Below are positions 7,970-15,672 of a DNA stretch of 32,487 nucleotides, in pieces; position 1 is the stretch's first letter, and the number at the start of each line of letters is the position of its first letter. The translations under genes were made by a program, and so were the position numbers. A model generated the notes under the pieces. It saw nothing but the letters and a program-made list of their open reading frames with translations, was not told where the DNA came from and made no database searches. Source of the DNA: Chloroflexi bacterium UBA4733 (lineage in GTDB: Bacteria; Chloroflexota; UBA4733); the NCBI GenBank assembly GCA_002404055.1, contig DHIZ01000190.1, positions 2,033-34,519 on the forward strand. Direction: 5' to 3'.

Positions 7970-8479
7970 TTAGAACGTCCGCCCCAGGGTTTGGTCCCAC
8001 GGTTGGGGAGCAGCGAGGCGCAGAACGACATCCTCCCGGTCCCGAACGTAGAGGTAGAGTTGGGCAAAGAACTCCTCTTCCGGCAGGGGATATGTCGGGT
8101 TAATGCAGAGATAGGGATGCGGCCAGGGCGAGCTCACCTCTGGCGCGCAGAGCACTTCGATCCTCCGCCCGACGCGCAGGCGATAGGTGATGCCGCGGTG
8201 CTTGCCGGAAGGGAGGTCAAGGTAGCCCTGCTGTTGGGCGCGATTCCACAAGGCTTCACCGAGCGTGGTGCGCGCGACCTCGCGTGCCCGCTGGTGCGCC
8301 TCACGGCGCTGGCGGGTGCCGAACCCTGGCCCGGGGGACCGGCGTGGCAGGTGCTCCCAGCGCGCGCGCCAGGGCTGTTCAATGTGCGCGAGGTCAGCGG
8401 GTTGGCGGTGGCCAGGGGTACCGCGTCCGACCAGGCTTCGCCACCAGGCCGCCAGACTAGCCGCCGGCGATGGGGGCAA
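7970..8479 (-). CDS. Conserved protein of unknown function, partner of the Gly-Gly-tailed protein
   Basis: I do not recognise a named family. The product (169 residues if started at TTG) has a basic N-terminal half followed by a conserved-looking core: QQQGYLDLPS, GITYRLRVGRRIEVL, then PHPYLCINPTYPLPEEEF and a C-terminal segment LYLYVRDREDVVLRLA. Alternating strands followed by a Pro/His-rich turn and a Cys are faintly reminiscent of E2-like folds, but this is only a guess. No in-frame ATG or GTG suits; the TTG after GAGGAGTATCAGATCA overlaps the upstream gene by 23 bp and implies translational coupling. A longer frame reaches up to 8605 but overlaps that gene heavily. Two cysteines (in VLCAPEV and YLCINP) are the only candidates for catalysis or metal binding. 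It is probably cytoplasmic. Confidence 0.65.
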   Translation of the reverse strand: MPPSPAASLAAWWRSLVGRGTPGHRQPADLAHIEQPWRARWEHLPRRSPGPGFGTRQRREAHQRAREVARTTLGEALWNRAQQQGYLDLPSGKHRGITYRLRVGRRIEVLCAPEVSSPWPHPYLCINPTYPLPEEEFFAQLYLYVRDREDVVLRLAAPQPWDQTLGRTF

Positions 8480-8690
8480 TGATCTGATACTCCTCAACGC
8501 GGGGATCGAAGGGGCGGGTATCGAGGACGTGTCGTGGCCCCTCCTTGCGGGAGACGAGACACCCTTGCTCCCGTGCTTCCCGCAGGATGCGCTCGGCTGC
8601 GGCAATCTGTTGCCGGGCTTCCTCGGTGTCGGTCGTTTCCCATTCTACTACCTGGTGACCATAGCGGTTAGCCACGATGATGCGGTGCAT
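8457..8690 (-). CDS. Small protein with C-terminal Ile-Ala-Gly-Gly tail, unknown function
   Basis: This 77-residue protein (MHRIIVANRYGHQVVEWE at the start) has a predicted strand pair, a charged helix (TEEARQQIAAAERILREARE), further strands and the ending IIAPIAGG. A terminal PIAGG or PVAGG is the hallmark of MoaD/ThiS and other ubiquitin-like sulfur carriers and modifiers, but the rest does not obviously match a beta-grasp family. The ATG follows GAGAGGAGCGTTCC, a good ribosome-binding site. A TACAAT hexamer on the minus strand at 8771-8766 may be a -10 box, though I see no good -35. The gene overlaps the start of the next one and the two form a unit. No adjacent E1-like, JAB or ThiF gene is present. 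Confidence 0.75.
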   Translation of the reverse strand: MHRIIVANRYGHQVVEWETTDTEEARQQIAAAERILREAREQGCLVSRKEGPRHVLDTRPFDPRVEEYQIIAPIAGG

Positions 8691-8878
8691 GGAACGCTCC
8701 TCTCACTGCTGCCCGATGCGGGTGGCGACAAGGATGCAGCGGCGCCTATCCCGACGCGCAGCGTGATTGTATCTTACACCCAATGCCCGGAAGACACAAG
8801 AAGCAGCCGGTGGCACAGGAAGCGCCCCCTTGATGGGACGGCGCGGGACACTGCCAGCGTGTTCCGCGCCGCGCAGGC

Positions 8879-9496
8879 CTATTCGGTAGGTGGGGCCGGG
8901 ATCTCGGCAACCTCAGCCGGGGCCTCCTCCACGACGACGCGTGGCGCGTTGACTTTGGTAACGAGTTCGTCTGGATCGAGGATCGCTTCCACGCCGGCCG
9001 GCAACTTCAGGTCGCGGACGGCGATCGCGTCGTCGACGTGGAGGAGGCCGGAGATGTCCACAATGATCATGGACGGCATGTCGCCGGGGAGGGCGCGCAC
9101 GCGCACATGACTGAGCAGAGGCAGGATATTGCCGTTCTCGTCCCGCACGGCTGGCGCCTCGCCAATAAGGTGGATCGGCACTTCCGCCACGATTGGCTCG
9201 TCCATGCGCACGTGGTAGAGGTCGGCATGGATCGGGCGCCGGGTGATGGCGTTATAGGTGAGGCGGCGGATCAGGACGTTGCGCACACCCTTCTCTCCAT
9301 CGACGTGCAATTCCACCATGCCGCTGCTGCCGGCCTCGCGGGCCACCAACTCCAGTTCACGCTGGGGAATTTGCACCGCCTCCGACTGGCGGTTGTGGCC
9401 ATAGATGTTCGCCGGCACCAGACCTTCCTGGCGCAGGCGCTTCACCTGCTTCCCCAGAACCGTGCGCGTGGTCGCCTGCAATGTGCGAGTAGCCAA
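8879..9496 (-). CDS. rplY: 50S ribosomal protein L25 (general stress protein Ctc type)
   Basis: L25 binds 5S rRNA in the central protuberance of the large ribosomal subunit. The 205-residue product is the two-domain Ctc/TL5 type: an L25 domain (about 1-92; GKQVKRLRQEGLVPANIYG, then RRPIHADLYHV) and a C-terminal beta domain (about 98-185; VPIHLIGEAPAVRDENG, HVRALPGDMPSMIIVDISGL in part, DLKLPAGVEAI), followed by an acidic, Pro-rich tail. Translation starts at TTG, preceded by AAGGAAGGTAGAACG, and the second residue onward (ATRTLQATTRT) fits the family. The gene stands alone, divergent from the TPP-binding subunit gene. No pth gene, a common neighbour, is present. Confidence 0.95.
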   Translation of the reverse strand: MATRTLQATTRTVLGKQVKRLRQEGLVPANIYGHNRQSEAVQIPQRELELVAREAGSSGMVELHVDGEKGVRNVLIRRLTYNAITRRPIHADLYHVRMDEPIVAEVPIHLIGEAPAVRDENGNILPLLSHVRVRALPGDMPSMIIVDISGLLHVDDAIAVRDLKLPAGVEAILDPDELVTKVNAPRVVVEEAPAEVAEIPAPPTE

Positions 9497-9654
9497 CGTT
9501 CTACCTTCCTTTTGTGTTCTATCTGGAGTAATCGTACCCGTGTCTCACCGCCATCCTGCGCCGGCCAGCCGCAAACCGCGTAAAATGGCGGAAAGGGCCG
9601 GTACGGTTCGGTGTAGGATTGTGGCTGTGTTCAGCCTATTCTCGAAAGGAACGC

Positions 9655-10185
9655 ATGGCAATGATTCAGTCGCCAACGCTGACTGTTGCGGCAACTGACA
9701 CGCTCGATACAGCCGCCGTGCTGGCCAGCCTGAAGCGTCAGGGCGTTACCCACCTCGTCTGGCTCCCCGACAGCGAATCGGCAGTGCTTTACGACCTGGT
9801 CCGGCGTGACACCGATGTGACGTTGGTCCAGGTGTGTCGCGAAGGCGAGAGTTTCGGCGTGGCCGCCGGGCTCTTCGTGGCCGGTAAGAAGCCTGTGGTG
9901 GTCATCCAGAGCACGGGCTTCTACGAGTCGGGCGACTCGGTTCGCGGGCTGGCGCTCTGGCTTCGCCTGCCGCTCTTGCTCCTGATCGGCTACCGCGGCT
10001 TTCAGCCCGACGGACTATCGGAGGATACCGCCGCGCTGTTTCTGGAGCCGGTGCTCGACGCCTGGCAGATTGAGCACCACACAGTTCGCTCCACGGCCGA
10101 CGCCAGCGCTTTCGAGAGGGCGCTCGTGCAGGCGGAGACGAACAATGCGCCGGTTGCTGTGTTGATCGCGGCGGAATGGGCCTGA
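9655..10185 (+). CDS. TPP-binding (PYR domain) subunit of a ComD-like decarboxylase
   Basis: The 176-residue protein matches the N-terminal pyrimidine-binding domain of thiamine-diphosphate enzymes, as found alone in the alpha subunit of sulfopyruvate decarboxylase (ComD) and phosphonopyruvate decarboxylase relatives. The catalytic Glu that activates the cofactor is in VCREGESFGVAAGL, followed by KKPVVVIQSTGFYESGDSVRG and the segment LPLLLLIGYRG. Such subunits need a second PYR/PP subunit (ComE-like) supplying the pyrophosphate-binding GDG motif; none lies next to it in this window. The ATG follows GAAAGGAACGC; an ATG two codons on is also possible. The gene is convergent with the DegT-like gene. 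Substrate cannot be assigned; a 2-oxo acid is likely. Confidence 0.85.
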   Translation: MAMIQSPTLTVAATDTLDTAAVLASLKRQGVTHLVWLPDSESAVLYDLVRRDTDVTLVQVCREGESFGVAAGLFVAGKKPVVVIQSTGFYESGDSVRGLALWLRLPLLLLIGYRGFQPDGLSEDTAALFLEPVLDAWQIEHHTVRSTADASAFERALVQAETNNAPVAVLIAAEWA

Positions 10186-10292
10186 GTCGCGCACCACGTC
10201 ATCGCCGGTACCGACGATAAAGGGGGGCCGTGTCCCCGAAGCTTTATGACTTTGTTGGCGAACGTCCGGCATCGGCGCGTGCGGTGAGACCT

Positions 10293-10390
10293 GGGCGTAT
10301 GCAATACGCCCCTACGGCGTGCGGCGAGATGGCCGCGTGCAAACAAGAACGCCTGCAATCGAGGCCGTTAGGGGCGTATTGCATACGCCC
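10293..10390. repeat. Intergenic inverted repeat with perfect 22-bp arms
   Basis: Arms 10293-10314 and 10369-10390 are exact reverse complements, and each arm is itself nearly palindromic around GGGCGTATGCAATACGCCC. Weaker pairing continues outward. It sits between two convergent genes, 107 bp after one stop and 17 bp after the other. A bidirectional terminator role, a MITE-like origin, or both are plausible. Confidence 0.88.
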
Positions 10391-10407
10391 GGCTCGGGTC
10401 CTGCCGC

Positions 10408-11298
10408 TTAACGGAGGTTCGTCAGGCCAGCACGCCAGGCGTGGCTGCGTGGCCCTGGTGTCAGGTACAGCGGGGGCCACGACGCGGATCGTTCCCCTGC
10501 GTCCGCACTCCCGATGACGCGGGCAATGCGGTGCACATCCTCGGACTTCAGGCACTGGTGGCAGGGCAGGAGCAGCCGATTACAATGGACAGCGGGGCCG
10601 CTCTCGATGCCGGCGCGTCGCAAGCGGCTAAGCAGCGCGAACTGGCGCGGCGCATGCAAGGCATACACCATAGGCACGCTCCCCGGCGTCAGAGGTAGGT
10701 CGCTGTGATGTCCCAGCTTGCCGAGGAGGGAGTCGAGGAGGAGCCAGTTATGCCGGCGGGCCGCGGCGATGTCGCCTACCATTGGCAGCACAGCGTCGAA
10801 CTGCGCAGCAACTGCCGTATCCTCCGACCCGGCCGCGCTGCCAGTCAACCCCACTGCCAGCCCGCCCCGCGAAAGCGCAAAGTACTTTGGCAAGCTGAAG
10901 AGTGCGAAATCACCTAGAGTCCCCAGACGCTGTCCGGTAGCATCGGTGCTGGCAAAGGCGTGGGCAGCGTCCTCGATCAAGGGCCAGCCGTGGCGACGAC
11001 ACTGGTCACGAATAGCCGCCAGGTGCGGATGAGGCATCCCGTAGTCGTGAATGACGAGCGCAGCCACCGTCCGCGGGGCTGGCGCAAAGCCAAAACGGCA
11101 ATATCGGGCCACGGTTGCCGTCACACACGGGCTGACATGCAGACCTCGCGCATTGAGTGTCGTCGTGATCCAAATTTCATCGCGCGGCCGGGGCTTGAGG
11201 TACACCAGAATGCGTTCCAGCGCTTCGCGTCCGCTGCGGGTGACGAGGACGGGGCGCCCGAGGGGCGGAATGGGGGCACGGGGGAATGGGCAGAGCAC
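10408..11298 (-). CDS. DegT/DnrJ/EryC1/StrS-type PLP aminotransferase, short form
   Basis: This 296-residue protein resembles the sugar aminotransferases that use pyridoxal phosphate to aminate keto-sugars. Recognisable parts are IHDYGMPHPHLAAIRDQC, the cofactor-binding Asp in LIEDAAHAFAS, GTLGDFALFS and the probable Schiff-base lysine in LPKYFALSRGGLAVG. The family usually has 360-400 residues, so the C-terminal domain is short or divergent, and activity is uncertain. Start is GTG after GGGGACGACATAG; the N-terminus lacks the usual first helix. The upstream aminotransferase gene ends 28 bp before this start, so the two form an operon. No nucleotide-sugar genes are nearby to indicate a substrate. 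Confidence 0.8.
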   Translation of the reverse strand: MLCPFPRAPIPPLGRPVLVTRSGREALERILVYLKPRPRDEIWITTTLNARGLHVSPCVTATVARYCRFGFAPAPRTVAALVIHDYGMPHPHLAAIRDQCRRHGWPLIEDAAHAFASTDATGQRLGTLGDFALFSLPKYFALSRGGLAVGLTGSAAGSEDTAVAAQFDAVLPMVGDIAAARRHNWLLLDSLLGKLGHHSDLPLTPGSVPMVYALHAPRQFALLSRLRRAGIESGPAVHCNRLLLPCHQCLKSEDVHRIARVIGSADAGERSASWPPLYLTPGPRSHAWRAGLTNLR

Positions 11299-11326
11299 CT
11301 ATGTCGTCCCCAATCTCCTCATCTCC

Positions 11327-12481
11327 TCATCCCACCGGCACAGCCAGTCGTGCCGCCACTTTGCTGATGCCGGTGCGGATATGGGCTTCGCTGGCGGCAA
11401 GGGAGACGCGGACCCAGCCGCGCGAGACGTCGCCGAAGGTGCTGCCGGGAGCGAGCGCCACCCGATCCTGCTGCAGCAGGGACTTACAGAAGGCCATGTC
11501 GTCGCTGGTTTCGGCGCTGACGTCGATCATCAGGTAAAAGGCGCCGCACGGTGGGTAGAAGGTAGCGGCCTGCTGTCCGAGTAAGTCACAGGCAATGTCG
11601 CGCCGGCGCTGATAGGCGGAACGCATGTCGGCCACGCATTGCTGCGGACCCGCCAGGGCAGCTTCGGCTGCCTTCTGGGAAATGGCGGAGGCGCAGGCGA
11701 CGTAACCCTCCTGGACCTTGTTGCAGTTGGCGACGATCTCCTCCGACGCGACGAAATAGCCCAGCCGCCAGCCCGTCATGGCGTAGGTCTTGGAAAAACT
11801 GAAGACGCTGATGACGCGCGGGTCATCGGTCAAGGTGTAGGGGCTGACGTGCCCACCTTCGAAGATGATCTCCTCGTAGACCTCGTCCCCGATCAGATAC
11901 AGGTCATGGCGCTGGGCAAACTCCACAAGATCCTGCATGGCGGTCCGAGTGAACACGCAGCCTGTCGGATTGGACGGGCTGTTGATGAGGAGCACCTTGG
12001 TGCGGGGCGTGACGAGGCGCTCCAGTCGCGCCACTTCGGGCTGGAAACCTGCGGACGGCTCCAGCGGATAGCGAACCGGGATGGCGCGAGCGCCGGTACA
12101 CATCATCATGTAGTTGGGCCAGCCCGGGTCCGGTATCAGCACCTCGTCGCCTGGGTCGCAGAGCGCGCGGATGAGCACCGCAAGACCGCTCGTGGACCCG
12201 GCGGTGACGACGACCTCGTTCGGGTTCGCCCGAATGCCGTTACGGACCTCCAGCTTCCGGCACAACGCCTCGCGCAGGGAGAGGAAGCCGGTGGTGGCCG
12301 TGTACCGTGTCCAGCCGTCGTGCATCGCACGCTGGGCTGCCACGCAGATGTGCTCCGGCGTCGCAAAGTCAGGGTCCCCAATCTCCAGGTGGATCGCGTC
12401 CGGCATGCCCAGCGCGAGCACCTGCATCTCCCGAATACCGGAGGAGGGAATGGCGCGAATGTCGTCCGAGATCGCTTTCAC
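11327..12481 (-). CDS. Class I/II PLP-dependent aminotransferase (aspartate aminotransferase family)
   Basis: The 384-residue enzyme would transfer amino groups between an amino acid and a 2-oxo acid. Fold type I features are clear: IHLEIGDPDFATPEHI, YTATTGFLSLREAL, the cofactor-contact segment NSPSNPTGCVF, DEVYEEIIF, and the Schiff-base lysine in SFSKTYAMTGWRLGY; the carboxylate-binding Arg is in GWVRVSLA. It belongs to the AspC/Ib subgroup; the exact amino acid is not determinable. The GTG start follows AAGGAG at 5 bp spacing and gives the family-typical N-terminus (KAISDDIRAIPSSGIREM); the frame is open further upstream but into the divergent kinase gene. It is followed by the DegT-like gene. 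Confidence 0.93.
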   Translation of the reverse strand: MKAISDDIRAIPSSGIREMQVLALGMPDAIHLEIGDPDFATPEHICVAAQRAMHDGWTRYTATTGFLSLREALCRKLEVRNGIRANPNEVVVTAGSTSGLAVLIRALCDPGDEVLIPDPGWPNYMMMCTGARAIPVRYPLEPSAGFQPEVARLERLVTPRTKVLLINSPSNPTGCVFTRTAMQDLVEFAQRHDLYLIGDEVYEEIIFEGGHVSPYTLTDDPRVISVFSFSKTYAMTGWRLGYFVASEEIVANCNKVQEGYVACASAISQKAAEAALAGPQQCVADMRSAYQRRRDIACDLLGQQAATFYPPCGAFYLMIDVSAETSDDMAFCKSLLQQDRVALAPGSTFGDVSRGWVRVSLAASEAHIRTGISKVAARLAVPVG

Positions 12482-12611
12482 GGCAACTCCTTGTCCTGAA
12501 TGGTCGTCTTGGACGCATGATAGCGACCTGGACGCCATAATAGGACCGTCCGGCGGGCCGGCCGGCGTAGCCAGGCATGCGGTGCGGTACCGCGAGCGGG
12601 ACGGAGGATAG

Positions 12612-14168
12612 GTGATCGAGCGAGCAGCGACGGCAGCGGTAACTGCAGCAGGAACGGTGACCCCGGAAGCGGCGGTAGGGCCACTGGTGCTTACCCTGGA
12701 CATCGGCACATCATCCTTGCGGACGGAACTGTACGATCGCCACGGGCGTGCCGTTGCGGGGCCTGGTGCGCGAAAAACCTATGAAGTGGTGACGACCGCT
12801 GATGGCGGCGTGGAACTGGACCCCGACGAGATCGTGAAGGCGGCCGTCACAGCGATTGATGAAATCGTGCAGCAGGCCGGCCCTCTGGCCGGACGCATCG
12901 GCGCTGTCGCTACCGACACGTTCTGGCACAACATGATCGCCCTGGACGGTGACGGGCGGCCGCTCAGTCCGATCTACACCTGGGCCGATACGCGCGCAAC
13001 TACCGCCGCCGAGCAACTCAAACAGGAACTGAATGAGCGGGCAGTGCATCAGCGCACCGGCTGTGTCCTCCACGCCAGCTACTGGCCGGCGAAGTTACGC
13101 TGGCTGGCCGTCTCGCGGCCAGATCTCGTGCAACGGACGCAACGCTGGGCCTCTATCGGGGAGTACCTGTATTTTCGGCTGACCGGGAAGTGGAACTGCA
13201 GTGTCTCGATGGCCTCCGGCACCGGCCTGCTCGACCAGCACCGCCGCACCTGGGATGCCGAGGTGCTGGCGGCCTTACATCTGCGCAGCGAGCAGTTGAG
13301 CCCATTGACCAGTGGCAGCGAGCCACTCGGCGGGCTGCTACCCGACTATGCCTCGCGCTGGCCGGGCTTACGGCAAGCTGTCTGGTATCCAGCCGCCGGT
13401 GATGGAGCGTGCAGCAATGTCGGCAGCGGCTGTACCGACCAGAGTCGCTTTGCCCTGATGATCGGCACCTCGGGGGCGATGCGCGTCTGCTTTGCCGCCG
13501 ACGACGTGGCAGTGCGCTGGGGTTTGTGGTGTTACCACGCCACGCCGGCCTACTTCGTGCTGGGGGGGGCGCTGTCGAACGGTGGCATCCTCTGGGAATG
13601 GTTGCAGCGCACCCTGCGCCTGCCGGAAGGGGAGGCCGCCGAGCAGGCGATGGCGGCAATGGAGCCGGATGCGCACGGGCTCACGGTGCTGCCGTTCCTG
13701 GCCGGCGAGCGCAGCCCCAACTGGGCGGGGCACGCGCGCGCCGCCTTCGTGGGAATAAGCCTCAACACGCAGCCGATCGATATGATGCGGGCCGGACTGG
13801 AATCCGTTTGCTACCGCTTCGCCCTGATCTATGAACTGCTGCAGACGATTGTGCCGGGAAAGCCGCAACTGGTGGCGAATGGCGGCGCGGTACTCCATTC
13901 GCCGCTCTGGATGCAGATGCTGGCGGATGTCTTAGGGTCTCCCCTCACGGCGTCTGGAGAACAGGAAGCGACAAGCCGTGGCGCTGCGCTACTGGCTCTG
14001 CTCAGCCTGGGCGCCATACCCTCCCTGACCGATGCATCGGCGCCGGCCGCCCTTGGCCGGACCTACGAGCCGGATGCCGCCCACCACGAGCGCTACCACG
14101 CCGCCGCCTTGCGTCAACGCCGACTCTATGAGTTGTTGATCGTGGGCGGACAGGGGCTGGGAGCCTAG
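12612..14168 (+). CDS. gntK: FGGY-family carbohydrate kinase, gluconokinase-like
   Basis: The 518-residue protein phosphorylates a sugar or sugar acid, most likely gluconate to 6-phosphogluconate. The ATPase fold shows the phosphate-1 loop in LDIGTSSLRTELYD, VATDTFWHNMIALD, TWADTRA, the catalytic Asp in PAAGDGACSNVGSG, phosphate 2 in IGTSGAMRV, GGALSNGGILWEWL and the adenosine motif in VANGGAVLHSPLW. The segments TFWHN, GDGACSNVGSGC and LAGERSPNW are typical of the gluconokinase branch. GTG starts 3 bp after GGAGGAT; the first 25 residues are Ala-rich and non-conserved. It is divergent from the aminotransferase operon across 130 bp. No gnd or gluconate permease gene is adjacent, so the substrate remains an inference. 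Confidence 0.88.
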   Translation: MIERAATAAVTAAGTVTPEAAVGPLVLTLDIGTSSLRTELYDRHGRAVAGPGARKTYEVVTTADGGVELDPDEIVKAAVTAIDEIVQQAGPLAGRIGAVATDTFWHNMIALDGDGRPLSPIYTWADTRATTAAEQLKQELNERAVHQRTGCVLHASYWPAKLRWLAVSRPDLVQRTQRWASIGEYLYFRLTGKWNCSVSMASGTGLLDQHRRTWDAEVLAALHLRSEQLSPLTSGSEPLGGLLPDYASRWPGLRQAVWYPAAGDGACSNVGSGCTDQSRFALMIGTSGAMRVCFAADDVAVRWGLWCYHATPAYFVLGGALSNGGILWEWLQRTLRLPEGEAAEQAMAAMEPDAHGLTVLPFLAGERSPNWAGHARAAFVGISLNTQPIDMMRAGLESVCYRFALIYELLQTIVPGKPQLVANGGAVLHSPLWMQMLADVLGSPLTASGEQEATSRGAALLALLSLGAIPSLTDASAPAALGRTYEPDAAHHERYHAAALRQRRLYELLIVGGQGLGA

Positions 14169-14199
14169 CCTCGCATTCCGCCATTATGCGGTGGTGAGG
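14169..14199 (+). terminator. Possible terminator hairpin after the kinase gene
   Basis: Directly after the kinase stop, CCTC (14169-14172) can pair with GAGG (14196-14199) and CCGC (14178-14181) with GCGG (14188-14191). There is no T-run, so the call is weak. Confidence 0.35.
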
Positions 14200-14446
14200 A
14201 GAGCGTCGGGCCAGGGTGTCGTCCGCCAGCACGAGCAGCGGCTGGTCGGCGGGCCCCAAAGCTTTAGCCAATTACACCGGCATCTGGCACCGCTTGCGCA
14301 GCGACAACCGCGGTCGCGCGCAGTAGCGACAGCATAAGGAGCGATTGCCGCTGCCTACGACACCCGCCGCCAGGGCGACGGCGGTGTGCTGGTGCGCCGG
14401 GCCCACACGCTGCACCTACCCGGCCACGACCCGACAGAATGCCTCT
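14200..14446. other. Gene-free stretch with a possible transposase remnant
   Basis: No intact gene is visible. On the minus strand, 14271-14200 can be read as ALGPADQPLLVLADDTLARR, which resembles the segment around the first catalytic Asp of IS701/DDE-superfamily transposases, but it is bounded by an in-frame stop just upstream and nothing else of such a gene is recognisable. It may be a relic of an insertion next to the RHS island. Confidence 0.3.
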
Positions 14447-14854
14447 TCACTGTGCGCCAAGCAAGTAGGTCTTGGTGGCAGGCTCGTAGAACAGGCCGCC
14501 CTGCCGATAGTTGTTGCCATCCGTCGCTTGTCCGGCCGGTGGCTCGCTGGCGCTGCCCGTGGGGCAGTAATTGCAGGTGGCGACCACGTTGCCGTTGGCG
14601 TCGTAGCTGTAGGTGGCCGTCTTGCCACCGCTGGTCGCCGTCATCCACTCGTTGGCGGCGTTGTAGCCCAGCGTCGTCAGCGTGCTGTTAGCGTTGAGGA
14701 CGGAGCCGCACCATAAATCCTGATTCTCGCGTTCGGCTTGTTGCGAGCGGATGGCCTGACATCGTGCGGGAGATCGCCTGTTTCCTCTGCCCGCGAATGT
14801 GTCGTCCTGCGGCGAACCGTGGGGAACGACCTCGGGCGAGGTCTCGTGCTTCAT
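14447..14854 (-). pseudogene. Orphan RHS/YD-repeat fragment
   Basis: From about residue 53 the 135-codon frame reads LNANSTLTTLGYNAANEW, then TYSYDANGN and VVATCNYCPTG, closely matching two separate parts of the full RHS gene downstream of 17004. In the full gene these parts (around 18000-18100 and 17570-17630) are more than 90 residues apart; here they are joined directly, so the fragment carries an internal deletion. It ends at QGGLFYEPATKTYLLGAQ, where an RHS core would continue into a YDP..GRF tip. The first 50 residues do not look like RHS. Its ATG overlaps the stop of the preceding gene as ATGA. It has no signal peptide and is best seen as a displaced or decayed toxin-gene remnant, though expression cannot be excluded. 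Confidence 0.75.
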
Positions 14855-15672
14855 TCGGATCTGCCGCCTGTACGATGCGGTTCGATCCCTTTGATTTGAA
14901 GCGACAATCGCTGCAGTTCGCGATCAACAGCCGTTATGGCAGTTAGTTCCGCCGTGAAGAAGGCATCCCTCGTCCGTTCAGGTTCCATCAACTCTGTCCG
15001 ACGCAACCAGAGGGCATTTTGGAACTGGGAGAGTGCTGCCAAGATGCTTGCCACGCGCTCCTCTTCACTTGGCACTGGTACCGCGTCAATTGCTCCCGGA
15101 TCGCGGCGCGCCCACCGGCGTGGCGTGTAGCGCTGCCCAATGCGTACGACGCCGCCCCACTTCTCTACGGGCTCAATAACCATGCGCTGCGCTGCGGCTG
15201 GGTAGTACAGATCGCTGGGCAATCCGTTGGCCGCCCAGCAAGCCTGGAGTTGCGCGAACTGCTTGGGACTGAGCGTGAGGAATCCGTATGCCATGCCGTC
15301 GCTTTGATCAAGCAACAGCTTGTCTCGCTGGTAAAGATTCAAGACATCCCCCAAGATAGGGTCTGGAAGGACAGCCAGCCAGGCGAATAGCTCATCAACA
15401 AATAGCTCCCGTTCCTCTATCGAAGACGGGAGCGCCCCTTGACGAAGCAAATCACGCTGGACACAGGGACGAGCCAGATAGCGATCAGCCCACTGCGCGA
15501 CACAACGGGCGGTGATACGAACGGCGCGCTCGAAAAGGGCCATATCCATCGCGAAACGGGGCTCGGCGTCGTTGAAGAAGTAGTCCGTCTCGAGCAAATA
15601 GTGCGCGTGGCCCAGTCCCGGAGGCCGCGTCGGCGGTGGCATGGTGCGCGACTCCGCACCAGCGCTCATCAT
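14851..15672 (-). CDS. Uncharacterised protein, paralogue of the RHS-adjacent protein; candidate immunity protein
   Basis: The 273-residue product matches the gene at 15947-16990 along its length: HYLLETDYFF, VRITARCVAQWADRYLARP, LNLYQRDKLLLDQSDG, ANGLPSDLYY, then VIEPVEKWGGVVRIGQRYTPRRWARRD, and a C-terminal helical unit (FQNALWLRRTELMEPERT). It has no signal peptide or membrane segment, so it is probably cytoplasmic. I know no named family for it. It lies between its larger paralogue and an RHS fragment on the same strand, the usual place for immunity genes of polymorphic toxins. Two consecutive ATGs form the start, preceded only by a weak GGTGA. The 274 bp separating it from the paralogue contain no convincing gene. 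Confidence 0.8.
   Translation of the reverse strand: MMSAGAESRTMPPPTRPPGLGHAHYLLETDYFFNDAEPRFAMDMALFERAVRITARCVAQWADRYLARPCVQRDLLRQGALPSSIEERELFVDELFAWLAVLPDPILGDVLNLYQRDKLLLDQSDGMAYGFLTLSPKQFAQLQACWAANGLPSDLYYPAAAQRMVIEPVEKWGGVVRIGQRYTPRRWARRDPGAIDAVPVPSEEERVASILAALSQFQNALWLRRTELMEPERTRDAFFTAELTAITAVDRELQRLSLQIKGIEPHRTGGRSE

Noticed and set aside
8265..9110. 281-codon plus-strand frame
   Set aside because: It spans three minus-strand features, including the C-terminus of L25, and its translation is low-complexity with no domain.
11639..12499. 286-codon plus-strand frame opposite the class I/II aminotransferase
   Set aside because: The minus-strand frame contains all aminotransferase motifs; the antisense reading has none.
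14876..14892. tRNA T-loop-like GGTTCGATCCC
   Set aside because: It has no pairing stem, no acceptor or anticodon arm around it, and lies inside the 273-residue protein gene.
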